Part shown: in pieces, positions 7,835 through 15,115 of the stretch
How positions within the stretch are numbered: the stretch's first letter is position 1
Layout: each line of letters begins with the position of its first letter
Assembly (NCBI GenBank): GCA_958448685.1
Contig: CAUDEV010000009.1
Span: 1 to 25,199 of the forward strand
Source of the DNA: an uncultured Alphaproteobacteria bacterium
Lineage (GTDB): Bacteria; Pseudomonadota; Alphaproteobacteria; RUG11792
Length of the DNA stretch: 25,199 nt
Reading direction: 5' to 3'
Made by a program: the position numbers and the translations under genes
Notes under the pieces: generated by a model
Told to the model about the DNA's origin: nothing
The model's input: the letters and a program-made list of their open reading frames with translations, nothing else
The model's database searches: none

Positions 7835-8022
7835 TCCGATAAAGACTTATCCCTATTATTAAGTTTAAATCTTTATTGTAAAAAATTCCTTAAAATTTTA
7901 GCAATATTCTGAAAAATTTCTTGGCCGAATTAAAATTTTTGCTAAGACACTTTTACTAAGAAGGAATTTATAGTATAATAAAACTGTTCTTTGAAAAAGC
8001 CATATTGATATATAAATTTAAT

Positions 8023-8053
8023 CAAGCCACAAGAGTTTTTCCTCCGTGACTTG
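8023..8053 (-). terminator. Hairpin downstream of the HTH gene
   Basis: The arms caagccac (8023-8030) and gtgacttg (8046-8053) pair with one mismatch around a 15-base loop. It lies 20 bases beyond the end of the minus-strand gene at 8073. The T-run expected after the stem is weak on the minus strand, so terminator function is only suggested. Confidence 0.3.
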
Positions 8054-8072
8054 CTTGTATAAAAATTAGAAT

Positions 8073-8534
8073 TTATTCCCAAATTAATTCGGAAACAGAG
8101 AAAATACTTTTATGTTCTTCCGTACGTAATTTGTTTGCGAGAAATAGTATTTTCAAATCAGAATAGGGTTTGTTATTAACCAAATATTTTTCATCAGAAA
8201 AATGTGGGTTATTTTCTGGATTAATTTTAGAAATGGAATATCCCCTGTTTTTTAAATAATTTAATATATCTATAAATGTATTATTTTTGTTGCAAATACG
8301 TGGTTTAGGTTGTTCTAAAGAAAGTGTTTTATTATATCTCAGTTCTTCAGGTTTTGCTTTTATAACCTTAATAATTTTCCATCGTCTAGTTCTTATTCCT
8401 GAGCGACTTAGAAATTTATTAACTGCGCTGGGGGATCTTCCTATTTCATTTGCAAGAGTTTTTACTAATTTTCCTTCAGAAAATCCGGACCGTAATATAT
8501 CTATTTCTTTTTTTGTCCAACTTTTTGATTTCAT
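8073..8534 (-). CDS. Myb/SANT-like helix-turn-helix protein of unknown role
   Basis: The product is 153 aa. The N-terminal 50 residues have a Myb/SANT or GcrA-like helix-turn-helix layout: SWTKKEIDILRSGFSEGK, then LANEIGRSPSAVNKFLSRSG and IRTRRWK. The rest is not recognised; its middle has a predicted helical stretch (FIDILNYLKNRGYSISKI) and the end reads SIFSVSELIWE. The first Trp and the sampling helix resemble the alphaproteobacterial cell-cycle regulator GcrA. However, GcrA's WLDGLSASQIAKQLG and TRNAVIGK signatures are not present, so that name is not given. A DNA-binding role is inferred from the fold only. The gene stands alone between rsh and the PAP2 gene. Confidence 0.6.
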   Translation of the reverse strand: MKSKSWTKKEIDILRSGFSEGKLVKTLANEIGRSPSAVNKFLSRSGIRTRRWKIIKVIKAKPEELRYNKTLSLEQPKPRICNKNNTFIDILNYLKNRGYSISKINPENNPHFSDEKYLVNNKPYSDLKILFLANKLRTEEHKSIFSVSELIWE

Positions 8535-8619
8535 TTTTTCTTTTCAAAAAATAACCTCTATATAAATATGTTTACAAATAAATTCACTTTTATCAAAATA
8601 AAAATAGTCCCATAAAATT

Positions 8620-9390
8620 TTAGATAATTTTCTTAGTTAAAATGTAAGTATTCCAAAATTTATTTGCAAAAACAACAAAAGAATATATAAAAAAGAATCT
8701 TGATTCAAGCATCAAAAGATATAAATCCGAATGTTTATTCCAAGCAAGGATTAAATATATTGCTCCAATAATCGTAAGTGAAAATTTTATTGTTGAACTC
8801 ATTTTTTTACTAAAAATAGAATCGAACAATATTAGAGCATAAATTGATTGCAAAGCTAACGAAACATGATACTGAAATTTCCCAGCAATCCAGCAATTGA
8901 TAAGAGAAAAAACGAAAGCAGTTATCAAAAGTATTAAATTCGTATTATTTTCATTATTTAATTTTCTAGATATGTACTTGAAAAGTAATATAAAACTCAA
9001 AGAAAATATTGGTGTTATGATAACATCTCTTGCAAAATGATATCCAGCAAAAACCATGGTAGTGCCTGTTATAATCCAGAAAGCTAGGAGAATAACTCTG
9101 AGTAAATTATTTTTGTTTTTCAAAATCATCCAGATATAAAATATCGATTGGAAATTCATATGCCCACTTGGAAAACTATAACAATTTGCCCTGCAGGTTT
9201 CAGGAAGAGGTAACTTAAAAATTTCTTTCAAAATTGAGTTATAAAGCATTGTCAAAAACATTAAACATATCATTTCTTTATATTGCTTATCTTTATTCGA
9301 AAATATATAAAGCATACAAGAAACTGCCATAATAAAATATGTATTAAAAATCGAAAGAAATTCTTTGGAAACATAAGTCAAATCAATCAT
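8620..9390 (-). CDS. PAP2-family membrane phosphatase-like protein
   Basis: This integral membrane protein of 256 aa has about six hydrophobic segments. The PAP2/acid phosphatase signature is partly kept: LKEIFKLPLPE as motif 1, SFPSGHMNFQS as the PSGH motif 2 with its catalytic His, and AGYHFARDVIITP as motif 3 with the nucleophile His and the following Asp. The Arg of the first motif (usually KxxxxxxRP) is Leu, and the Ser-Arg before motif 3 is absent, so phosphate binding may be altered. Members act on lipid phosphates such as undecaprenyl pyrophosphate or phosphatidic acid; the substrate here is unknown. Its ATG is four bases past the rmuC stop, so the two are very likely co-transcribed. 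Confidence 0.75.
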   Translation of the reverse strand: MIDLTYVSKEFLSIFNTYFIMAVSCMLYIFSNKDKQYKEMICLMFLTMLYNSILKEIFKLPLPETCRANCYSFPSGHMNFQSIFYIWMILKNKNNLLRVILLAFWIITGTTMVFAGYHFARDVIITPIFSLSFILLFKYISRKLNNENNTNLILLITAFVFSLINCWIAGKFQYHVSLALQSIYALILFDSIFSKKMSSTIKFSLTIIGAIYLILAWNKHSDLYLLMLESRFFFIYSFVVFANKFWNTYILTKKII

Positions 9391-9394
9391 TTTC

Positions 9395-10561
9395 TTACTC
9401 CATAGGTTCGGTTAATTCAAGGGGGTTTTCATTTCCTATTTCCATTCCAAGGGCCCTTAATTTATTGGAAGTGGGAAGTATCTTTTTATCTATAAACGAA
9501 GTTATTTTATCATATTCTTCGATATTTTTTTGAAGTTTTTTAGCAAAATCTTTTGAATTATCAATTAGCTTTAATAGCTGATAATACATATCCTTTCCAA
9601 CTTTTCCTATTTCTTTCGCGTTTTTAGTAACAGCTTCTTGTTTCCAAGAAAAAGATATAGCTTTTAAAATTGCGATTAATGTTATTGGCGTTGAAATTAT
9701 CACTTTTTCTTGAACCCCAAATTCTATTAATGAAGAATCTTTTTTTATTGCAGAACTGAAAAAAGACTCTCCAGGAAGAAACATAATAACAAATTCAGGA
9801 GTTGGGGAAAACAAATCCCAGTAGTTTTTTTGAGATAATTTTCTTATATGAGATTTTAAGTTTTTAGTATGTTGCTCAAGGAATGATTCATTACCGGTAT
9901 TTATAGCTTGCATATAAGCATCTGTTGGCGCTTTTGAGTCAACTATAATATTTCTGTTTCCTGGAAGTTTTATGATCATATCAGGCCTTAAACGACTATC
10001 ATCCGCTTGCTTTTGCTCTATGAAATCGCAATAATTCATCATTCCCGTCAATTCAACAACACGTCTCAATTGCATTTCTCCCCACTGACCTGTTATTAAT
10101 GGGTTTGAGAGGGCCTTATTTAAAGCGGAAGTTTCTTTTTGCATTTCTTGCTGATATAACATCAAGTCCTTTACTTGCTGCTTCAATTCACCATATGCAT
10201 CCACTCTTGCTTTTTCGATTTGTGAAACTTGGTTATCAAAATGAGACAAAGTTTCTTGAATAGGTTTTATTAAGTTAACAAATCCGTTTTGTTTTTTATC
10301 AAATTCAATCTTTTCAACAGATAAAACTTTGTCAAAAGTCTCTTTTGCTAAATTTAAAAAATTTTCATGATTTTTAATTAGTATCTCATTTGATATGTTT
10401 TTAAACCTATCTTCAAGCTGAAGTTGAGATTTAAAAATCGCTCGGTCATTTTTTATTGTTTCTTTTAAACTGAAATTTTTCTTTAAAAGAATCAGGAGAA
10501 TTATAAAAAATACTAAGATAACTCCCAATAATATAACTTCAGACGGATTTAATGTTATCAT
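9395..10561 (-). CDS. rmuC: DNA recombination protein RmuC homologue
   Basis: The product is 388 aa. An N-terminal membrane anchor (about 8-27, VILLGVILVFFIILLILL) is followed by a long coiled coil (about 30-155) and the RmuC core domain (about 155-350). Core motifs seen are NPLITGQWGEMQLRRVVELT, RPDMIIKLPGNRNIIVDSKA and FLPGESFFSSA. RmuC is linked in E. coli to limiting DNA inversions at short inverted repeats and is related to restriction-type nucleases; its reaction is not settled. The gene is first of a two-gene unit with the PAP2 protein. A plausible promoter lies just upstream (10590-10618). Confidence 0.92.
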   Translation of the reverse strand: MITLNPSEVILLGVILVFFIILLILLKKNFSLKETIKNDRAIFKSQLQLEDRFKNISNEILIKNHENFLNLAKETFDKVLSVEKIEFDKKQNGFVNLIKPIQETLSHFDNQVSQIEKARVDAYGELKQQVKDLMLYQQEMQKETSALNKALSNPLITGQWGEMQLRRVVELTGMMNYCDFIEQKQADDSRLRPDMIIKLPGNRNIIVDSKAPTDAYMQAINTGNESFLEQHTKNLKSHIRKLSQKNYWDLFSPTPEFVIMFLPGESFFSSAIKKDSSLIEFGVQEKVIISTPITLIAILKAISFSWKQEAVTKNAKEIGKVGKDMYYQLLKLIDNSKDFAKKLQKNIEEYDKITSFIDKKILPTSNKLRALGMEIGNENPLELTEPME

Positions 10562-10589
10562 TTTGAAAAATTAAAAATGACTTACCATA

Positions 10590-10618
10590 ATTATAGTGCA
10601 TGCAAAGATAAATTTAAA
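10590..10618 (-). promoter_or_regulatory. Putative rmuC promoter
   Basis: On the minus strand a perfect TATAAT (10595 to 10590) lies about 29 bases before the rmuC ATG, with TTTAAA 17 bases further upstream as a weak -35. The -10 overlaps the -10 of a possible plus-strand promoter, so the two directions may compete. Confidence 0.45.
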
Positions 10619-10668
10619 ATATTTTTACTATTAAATACCCCCTTTTAGGGGGAGTTTTCTTTTTCAAT
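10598..10668 (+). ncRNA. Candidate small RNA of about 70 nt
   Basis: On the plus strand TTGAAA (10563-10568), a 17-base spacer and CATAAT (10586-10591) form a promoter-like pair. A strong rho-independent terminator ends near 10668. No protein frame lies between them and no plus-strand gene lies upstream that would need the terminator. A short RNA starting near 10598 is the simplest reading. Start and existence are inferred. Confidence 0.3.
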
Positions 10669-10670
10669 GA
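10638..10670 (+). terminator. Rho-independent terminator with no upstream gene
   Basis: A perfect ccccc-tttta-ggggg hairpin (10638-10652) is followed by agttttcttttt, a T-rich tail on the plus strand. The only annotated gene to its left, rmuC, runs the other way, so the terminator serves either an unannotated plus-strand RNA or as insulation of the promoter that starts at 10689. Confidence 0.75.
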
Positions 10671-10671
10671 A

Positions 10672-10687
10672 GTTGTAAATTTACAAC
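10672..10687. promoter_or_regulatory. Perfect 16-bp palindromic operator candidate
   Basis: The sequence gttgtaaatttacaac is an exact palindrome. It ends one base before the -35 hexamer of the promoter at 10689-10717. A site of this size and place usually binds a dimeric regulator. I cannot name it: it is not an FNR/CRP box (TTGAT-N4-ATCAA), nor the NrdR-type box expected for ribonucleotide reductase genes. Confidence 0.55.
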
Positions 10688-10688
10688 A

Positions 10689-10717
10689 TTGACACAATCA
10701 GAAAATATGTTTATTAT
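10689..10717 (+). promoter_or_regulatory. Sigma-70-like promoter of the NrdD-like mini-gene
   Basis: A consensus TTGACA (10689-10694), a spacer of exactly 17 bases and TATTAT (10712-10717) lie about 80 bases before the ATG at 10799. It is among the best promoter matches in the window, and the adjacent palindrome suggests regulated expression. Confidence 0.65.
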
Positions 10718-10798
10718 AAATAATAAGGTAAGGTTTTTAGGGGTTAAATATTGTTTATACAATATTTATAAGTATTTTTATCTAAGGAAAGGTATACT

Positions 10799-10984
10799 AT
10801 GGAGAATACAGAATTGAAATTAAATAACAGTGAAAGAACCGTTTGTGAAGTATGGACAAGAGTTATGGGATATTATCGTCCAACATCAGCTTTCAATAAA
10901 GGAAAACAAAGCGAATATAAAGATAGACTTTGCTTCAAAGAAAATTCCGATTGCAAAGAATGCAATTCAAAACAAGCAGCTTAG
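10799..10984 (+). CDS. NrdD C-terminal-like mini-protein
   Basis: The product is only 61 aa. The central part, CEVWTRVMGYYRPTSAFNKG followed by KQSEYKDRLCFKE, resembles the C-terminal end of anaerobic ribonucleotide reductase NrdD (RxxGY...NxGKxxExxxR) rather than a whole enzyme, which is about 600-700 aa. Stand-alone short proteins of this type are known, to my recollection, in other proteobacteria, but their function is not established. There are four Cys (two in a CxxC, DCKECNSK), which could bind metal; the NrdD tail binds zinc. A purine-rich site aaggaaagg precedes the ATG. It has its own regulated promoter and a terminator at 10994-11026, so it looks like an intact monocistronic gene and not a relic of a deleted reductase. 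Confidence 0.6.
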   Translation: MENTELKLNNSERTVCEVWTRVMGYYRPTSAFNKGKQSEYKDRLCFKENSDCKECNSKQAA

Positions 10985-10993
10985 TATTTTAAT

Positions 10994-11026
10994 AAAATCT
11001 GCGATTAAACTAATCGTGGATTTTTT
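10994..11026 (+). terminator. Rho-independent terminator after the NrdD-like gene
   Basis: A two-part stem aaaatc/gatttt and cgatta/taatcg, separated by a TG/TG internal loop and with an aac tip, is followed directly by six T. It begins nine bases after the stop codon. The tRNA-Ser starts two bases after the T-run, so either the tRNA has a promoter hidden in this stretch or read-through is partial. Confidence 0.7.
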
Positions 11027-11027
11027 A

Positions 11028-11116
11028 GGAGAGATGCCAGAGTGGTTGAATGGGGCGGTCTCGAAAACCGTTATACGAGTTTCGTATCGGGGGTTCGAAT
11101 CCCTCTCTCTCCGCCA
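11028..11116 (+). tRNA. tRNA-Ser (anticodon CGA)
   Basis: The cloverleaf is complete: acceptor ggagaga/tctctcc, anticodon loop ctcgaaa with CGA at 11062-11064, a long variable arm (tacgagtttcgta) typical of serine tRNA, T-loop ggttcgaatcc, discriminator G at 11113 and an encoded CCA at 11114-11116. It reads TCG codons. Confidence 0.95.
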
Positions 11117-11164
11117 TATCCCAATTAAAAACATTAAAATAAAAGAAATACGGGGTTATAAACT

Positions 11165-11249
11165 TGGTGCGGATGAAGGGACTTGAACCCCCACGACGTT
11201 AGTCACAAGAACCTAAATCTTGCGTGTCTGCCAATTTCACCACATCCGC
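11165..11249 (-). tRNA. tRNA-Leu (anticodon UAG)
   Basis: On the minus strand the acceptor gcggatg/catccgc, D-arm gtggtgaaattggcagac, anticodon stem caaga/tcttg with loop tttaggt (TAG, plus-strand 11213-11215), a long variable arm and T-loop ggttcaagtcc form a class II tRNA with encoded CCA. It reads CTA codons and is convergent with tRNA-Ser, 48 bases away. Confidence 0.95.
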
Positions 11250-11301
11250 TTAATATCCAGTCTATCAATTTAATTTCCTTTTTTCAAGATAGATTTTTAA
11301 A

Positions 11302-11330
11302 TTGAAAAATTTTATATTTTGGTGTAAAAT
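11302..11330 (+). promoter_or_regulatory. Promoter of the MFS transporter gene
   Basis: TTGAAA (11302-11307), a 17-base spacer and TAAAAT (11325-11330) lie 27 bases before the ATG at 11358. No clear Shine-Dalgarno motif follows, so the leader is short. Confidence 0.55.
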
Positions 11331-11357
11331 ATTTTTTTAAGAGCTATAGTTTTAGTT

Positions 11358-12578
11358 ATGCAAAGATTATCATTTTTTTCATTTTTAAAACATTCAATAC
11401 CAAAAACTATTTGGGCTATTGGGATTTCTTCTTTATTAATTAACTTAGCTACCTCAGTTGTTTTTTCTGGATCTGCATTATATTTAAAAACCGTCTTGGG
11501 TGTCGCTGTTTCGACAATAGGCCTTATTGAAGCAATTGTTGAAGGAATTGCATACAGTATTCGAATTTTTTCAGGAATAATCAGTGATTATTTCAAAAAA
11601 AGAAAAATCTTAATGATCATCGGATTTATAATGCTGACAATTTCAAAACCTTTATTAGCTTTTTCAAAAACCTTCATGGGAATATTTCTTGCAAGGGCAA
11701 TAGACAGAATAGGAAATGGCATTCAAGCAACTCCAAGAGAGGCATTAATTAGTGATTCATCGCCAAAAGAAATAAAAGGCGCATGTTTCGGACTTCGTCA
11801 AAGTCTAGCGCTCATTGGGTCTACTCTTGGTGGTCTTTTTGGAATTGTAGTTATGTTCCTATCAAAAAATAATTTTCAGCTATTGTTTTTATTAGCTGGG
11901 ATCCCCGCATTAATCGCCGTCGTTATATTGACTATATTCGTCAAAGAAAAACAATCTGAAAACAATATTAAGAATAAAAGAAGGAAAATAAAACTCAATG
12001 ACCTTATACTTTTAGGCTGGCGTTTTTGGATTTTAATGCTTGTTGTAATTATTTTCATGTTCGGAAGATTTAGCGAAGTTTTTATATCCCTACACGCTTG
12101 TGGAAATTTCGGTCTAAATCTAGCATACGGAACAGCTATCACCATGATTTTTAATCTCCTTTCAACAATTGTTGCTTATCCAACAGGGAAATTATCCGAT
12201 AAAATCGATCGAACCTCAGTATTATTAATTGGATTTGTGTTTTTATTCTTAGCTCATATATCTATGGGTTTTGCAACAAACCTTATATGGATTTTTTTCG
12301 GAACCGTGCTTTGGGGAATTCAAAGGGGTATGAATGATAGTTTATTTTCAACACTGATTTCAGATTATATCCCGAAAGAATTGAGAGGAACTGGATTCGG
12401 AGTTTATTATCTCATTGTTTCAGCATCAACAGCTTTTGCCACTATCATAGCTGGAATAATATCTCAGAAAAGTGGAGAAGGCATGGCATTTATTTGTGGA
12501 TCTGTATTTGCCACCGTAGCAATATGCCTTCTCATTGCATTTCGCAAAAAATTAAAAAACAATTCCTCCGTAAATTAG
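11358..12578 (+). CDS. Major facilitator superfamily transporter
   Basis: The product is 406 aa with about 12 membrane segments, in two halves joined by a basic loop near 195-215 (KEKQSENNIKNKRRKIK). MFS marks are a loop 2-3 motif variant (SGIISDYFKKRK), DRIGNGIQATPREALISDSS after segment 4, and YPTGKLSDKIDR as the matching loop 8-9 motif in the second half. The transported substrate cannot be told from the sequence; related transporters are frequent in intracellular alphaproteobacteria. It lies alone on the plus strand after the tRNA pair and converges with the exported-protein gene, leaving only four bases between the two stop codons. Confidence 0.88.
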   Translation: MQRLSFFSFLKHSIPKTIWAIGISSLLINLATSVVFSGSALYLKTVLGVAVSTIGLIEAIVEGIAYSIRIFSGIISDYFKKRKILMIIGFIMLTISKPLLAFSKTFMGIFLARAIDRIGNGIQATPREALISDSSPKEIKGACFGLRQSLALIGSTLGGLFGIVVMFLSKNNFQLLFLLAGIPALIAVVILTIFVKEKQSENNIKNKRRKIKLNDLILLGWRFWILMLVVIIFMFGRFSEVFISLHACGNFGLNLAYGTAITMIFNLLSTIVAYPTGKLSDKIDRTSVLLIGFVFLFLAHISMGFATNLIWIFFGTVLWGIQRGMNDSLFSTLISDYIPKELRGTGFGVYYLIVSASTAFATIIAGIISQKSGEGMAFICGSVFATVAICLLIAFRKKLKNNSSVN

Positions 12579-12582
12579 CTAT

Positions 12583-13086
12583 CTATTGGAATATAATGTC
12601 TCCATTTAAAATGAAGGCCCCCTGCGTACCAGACTCATTAACTTCAAGAGTTAAGTTGTCTTGTTTTTCCAAAGTTCCTTCTATTTGTAAATCTGTGACT
12701 TTTGAACTTGCGTTCTTTCCTTCCCCTGAAATTGTTTGAACTCCGTCTTCTATGATTTTTATTGAAGATATCGTAGCATTTTTCTCTGGAGTTTTAACTC
12801 GAATATCCCCGCTTCCACTAATAATAAATTTCTTCTCTCCAGCCTGCGTTAACTCTTCTAAAAATATGTCTTTGTTATTTTCTACACAGCCTTTTATATC
12901 TATTATTGCACTACCTTTTGCTGTTATTGTTCCGGAGTTGGAAAAAGTGTTAGCGTCTAATATACACAATTTACTGTTTGGTTCTAATTTCAATGTTGCC
13001 GTTTCAGCTATATAAGATGTGCTTCCAATGGCATATGAAATATTTAATAAAAGTGCCATTGACAAATTAAATAATAAATGTTTCAT
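12583..13086 (-). CDS. Small exported protein with repeat-like, beta-rich body
   Basis: The product is 167 aa if started at the ATG at 13084-13086, which has TGGAGG five bases upstream. An in-frame ATG at 13098 overlaps that site and is unlikely to be used. A signal peptide is evident (MKHLLFNLSMALLLNISYA). The mature part is low in aromatic residues and rich in Thr, Ile, Asn and Gly, with turns like NSGTITAKGSAIIDIKG and FIISGSGDIRV typical of beta-helix or filamentous surface proteins. There is no beta-barrel or anchor. It resembles the larger protein at 23213-24952 in signal peptide, style and start layout. The function is unknown; an exported location is well supported. Confidence 0.65.
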   Translation of the reverse strand: MKHLLFNLSMALLLNISYAIGSTSYIAETATLKLEPNSKLCILDANTFSNSGTITAKGSAIIDIKGCVENNKDIFLEELTQAGEKKFIISGSGDIRVKTPEKNATISSIKIIEDGVQTISGEGKNASSKVTDLQIEGTLEKQDNLTLEVNESGTQGAFILNGDIIFQ

Positions 13087-13182
13087 AAAAACCTCCAAAA
13101 ATTAGTTATCTATTAACTATATATTAGTATATAACAAAATGATTAATAATTTATTAACAAAAATATAAGAACTATTTAAGTT

Positions 13183-14646
13183 TTAATAAATTAAAGTATT
13201 TCCAGTCATTTCCAAAGGTTTTTCTAATTCGAGCATATGCAAAACAGTTGGTGCAATATCTGCAAGTGTTCCATCTTTTTTTATCGGTTTTATTTCAGGG
13301 ATAACAATAAATGGGACTAAAGCACAAGTGTGAGTTTTTTGAGGAGTTCCATCTTCATTTATCATATTTTCAGCGTTTCCATGATCCGCAGTTAAAATTG
13401 TTATATAATTTGTTTCTTTTGCTTTTTGGAGTAATTCCTTTATATGAATATCTAAATTTCTTAAAGCTTGTTTCGTCGCTTCAAAATCGCCTGTATGACC
13501 TATCATATCAGGATTAGCAAAATTTGCAATTATAACCTGATACTTTGATTCTTCCAATGCTTTTAGTAAATTTTCCGTAATTTCATTTGCAGACATATCT
13601 GGAGTTTCTGAATAATCTTTCACTTTTGGAGATGGAATTAATATACGATCTTCTTTTTCATATTGAATTTCTTTTCCTCCATTGAAAAAGTATGTCACAT
13701 GCGCATATTTCTCAGTTTCAGCAATACGCAATTGACTAATTTCATTTTTAGCTAAAACTTCCCCGAGAGTATTTGAGACTTCCTGAGTTGGAAACAAAGA
13801 ACCTGCACGACTGTCAATTTCTTCTCCACAATCAACCATATTCAAGAGAGAAAAGCCTTTATCCAAAATCATTTTATTTATTTGCTTTATTCTATCCGTG
13901 CGAAAATTCAACATCCAAAATAGATCTGACTTGTTTGCGCCATTATAATTATTGACAATAATTGGAGGAATTGTTTCATCATTTATACCTTTGTCATAAA
14001 AACTTTGAATAATATTTAAAGGATCATTTGATTTGTATTCCGCCTTTCCTTTTGTTATTGCGTCATAAGCTATAGCTGTTCTATCAAGCTTCTTGTCCCG
14101 GTCCATAGCATAGAACCTTCCTTGAATTGTCGCTATTTCAGAAATATTTAATTTGTTTTGATTTAATGCTAGTTCCAATGTTGAATAAGCATCTCTAAAA
14201 CCAACATCTCGACCATCTAGAAACAAATGAGCTTTAATTTTTATTTTCCTTTTTCTCAAAAAATCAATTGCCCAGAAAAAGTGATTTAACTCAGAATGAA
14301 CTCCTCCATTTGAAAATAGTCCCATAAGATGACAAACTTTATTTTCTCCGTTTTTAAAAAAAGTATTCAACAAAAGAATATTCTCTATTTCATGGTTTTT
14401 TATTGCGTCATTTATACGTGGAAGTTTTTGTTTTAATACTCTTCCGGAACCTATTGTCAAATGTCCGACTTCAGAATTTCCAAATTGACCTTCCGGTAAT
14501 CCAACGCTTTCTCCAGAGGCTTTTAGAAACACAGTATTTTCAGAATTAACTAATTTCATTATATTTGTAGCTTCTAATGTTGCATTTCCAAATTCAGATT
14601 TACTATATCCAAATCCGTCCATTATACAAAGAAATATTTTTTTCAT
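13183..14646 (-). CDS. gpmI: 2,3-bisphosphoglycerate-independent phosphoglycerate mutase
   Basis: The product is 487 aa. It interconverts 3- and 2-phosphoglycerate in glycolysis with two Mn ions and a phosphoserine. The alkaline-phosphatase-like fold motifs are present: N-terminal CIMDGFG, catalytic Ser58 in QFGNSEVGH, FLDGRDVG, QGRFYAMDRD, FRTDRIKQI, KYAHVTYFFNGG, FANPDMIGHTG and the metal site ADHGNAENM. It is about 20 residues shorter than typical (about 510 aa), through small loop losses rather than truncation. It follows ispG, rluC and the ASCH gene on the same strand with short gaps and may be co-transcribed. No strong ribosome site is visible. Confidence 0.97.
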   Translation of the reverse strand: MKKIFLCIMDGFGYSKSEFGNATLEATNIMKLVNSENTVFLKASGESVGLPEGQFGNSEVGHLTIGSGRVLKQKLPRINDAIKNHEIENILLLNTFFKNGENKVCHLMGLFSNGGVHSELNHFFWAIDFLRKRKIKIKAHLFLDGRDVGFRDAYSTLELALNQNKLNISEIATIQGRFYAMDRDKKLDRTAIAYDAITKGKAEYKSNDPLNIIQSFYDKGINDETIPPIIVNNYNGANKSDLFWMLNFRTDRIKQINKMILDKGFSLLNMVDCGEEIDSRAGSLFPTQEVSNTLGEVLAKNEISQLRIAETEKYAHVTYFFNGGKEIQYEKEDRILIPSPKVKDYSETPDMSANEITENLLKALEESKYQVIIANFANPDMIGHTGDFEATKQALRNLDIHIKELLQKAKETNYITILTADHGNAENMINEDGTPQKTHTCALVPFIVIPEIKPIKKDGTLADIAPTVLHMLELEKPLEMTGNTLIY

Positions 14647-14706
14647 TATTAATTTTGAAAGATACCCATGTTTTTATTATAACATGTAATTTTATAAATA
14701 ATAAGA

Positions 14707-15111
14707 TTATATTATATCGACGCCATCGGAGAAATTTAGAACATTGATTCCAATTGCAACGCAACCAAATATTTTCACACGAATAGATCCAGGAAAACTA
14801 TTGTAAACCTCAATTCCTTTCTCTATTTCATTATTTTCCAAGAATGGAAGCATGTTTTTTACGCCTTCAAAACTTAACATCTCTCGAAAAGTTCGATACA
14901 CATGTTTAAAGGAAATTAAACCATAAATATATTGATTATTATGCAAATCATATAACACTATAGTTTCACCAATTTCCATTTTTTGACAACTATAATTATT
15001 TACTCGTCCTTCAGCCGTTTTTATTCCATTTTTTATCCAGGTTAAATAAGGTCTTGATTTTGTATTTATTATAGACAAATTGTGTTTTGCTTTAGGAAAT
15101 TTTGAATTCAT
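14707..15111 (-). CDS. ASCH-domain protein
   Basis: The product is 134 aa and consists of one PUA-like ASCH domain. The key motif is LTWIKNGIKTAEGR (residues about 23-36), where the Lys, Thr, Glu and Arg are conserved and form the presumed RNA- or nucleoside-binding pocket. The C-terminal strand reads FGCVAIGINVL. The family includes YqfB, a small amidohydrolase acting on N4-acetylcytidine, and RNA-binding proteins; which role applies here is open. It starts four bases after the rluC stop, so it is translated as part of that operon, which fits an RNA-linked role. Confidence 0.75.
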   Translation of the reverse strand: MNSKFPKAKHNLSIINTKSRPYLTWIKNGIKTAEGRVNNYSCQKMEIGETIVLYDLHNNQYIYGLISFKHVYRTFREMLSFEGVKNMLPFLENNEIEKGIEVYNSFPGSIRVKIFGCVAIGINVLNFSDGVDII

Positions 15112-15115
15112 AATA

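Noticed and set aside
8073..8534. Naming this gene gcrA
   Set aside because: Only the general helix-turn-helix shape agrees; the diagnostic GcrA motifs are absent.
10830..11186. A 118-codon plus-strand frame
   Set aside because: It overlaps the NrdD-like gene out of frame, then runs through a terminator and the whole of tRNA-Ser.
12494..12739. Plus-strand frame across the end of the MFS gene and the exported-protein gene
   Set aside because: It has no ribosome site and overlaps two better-supported genes in other frames.
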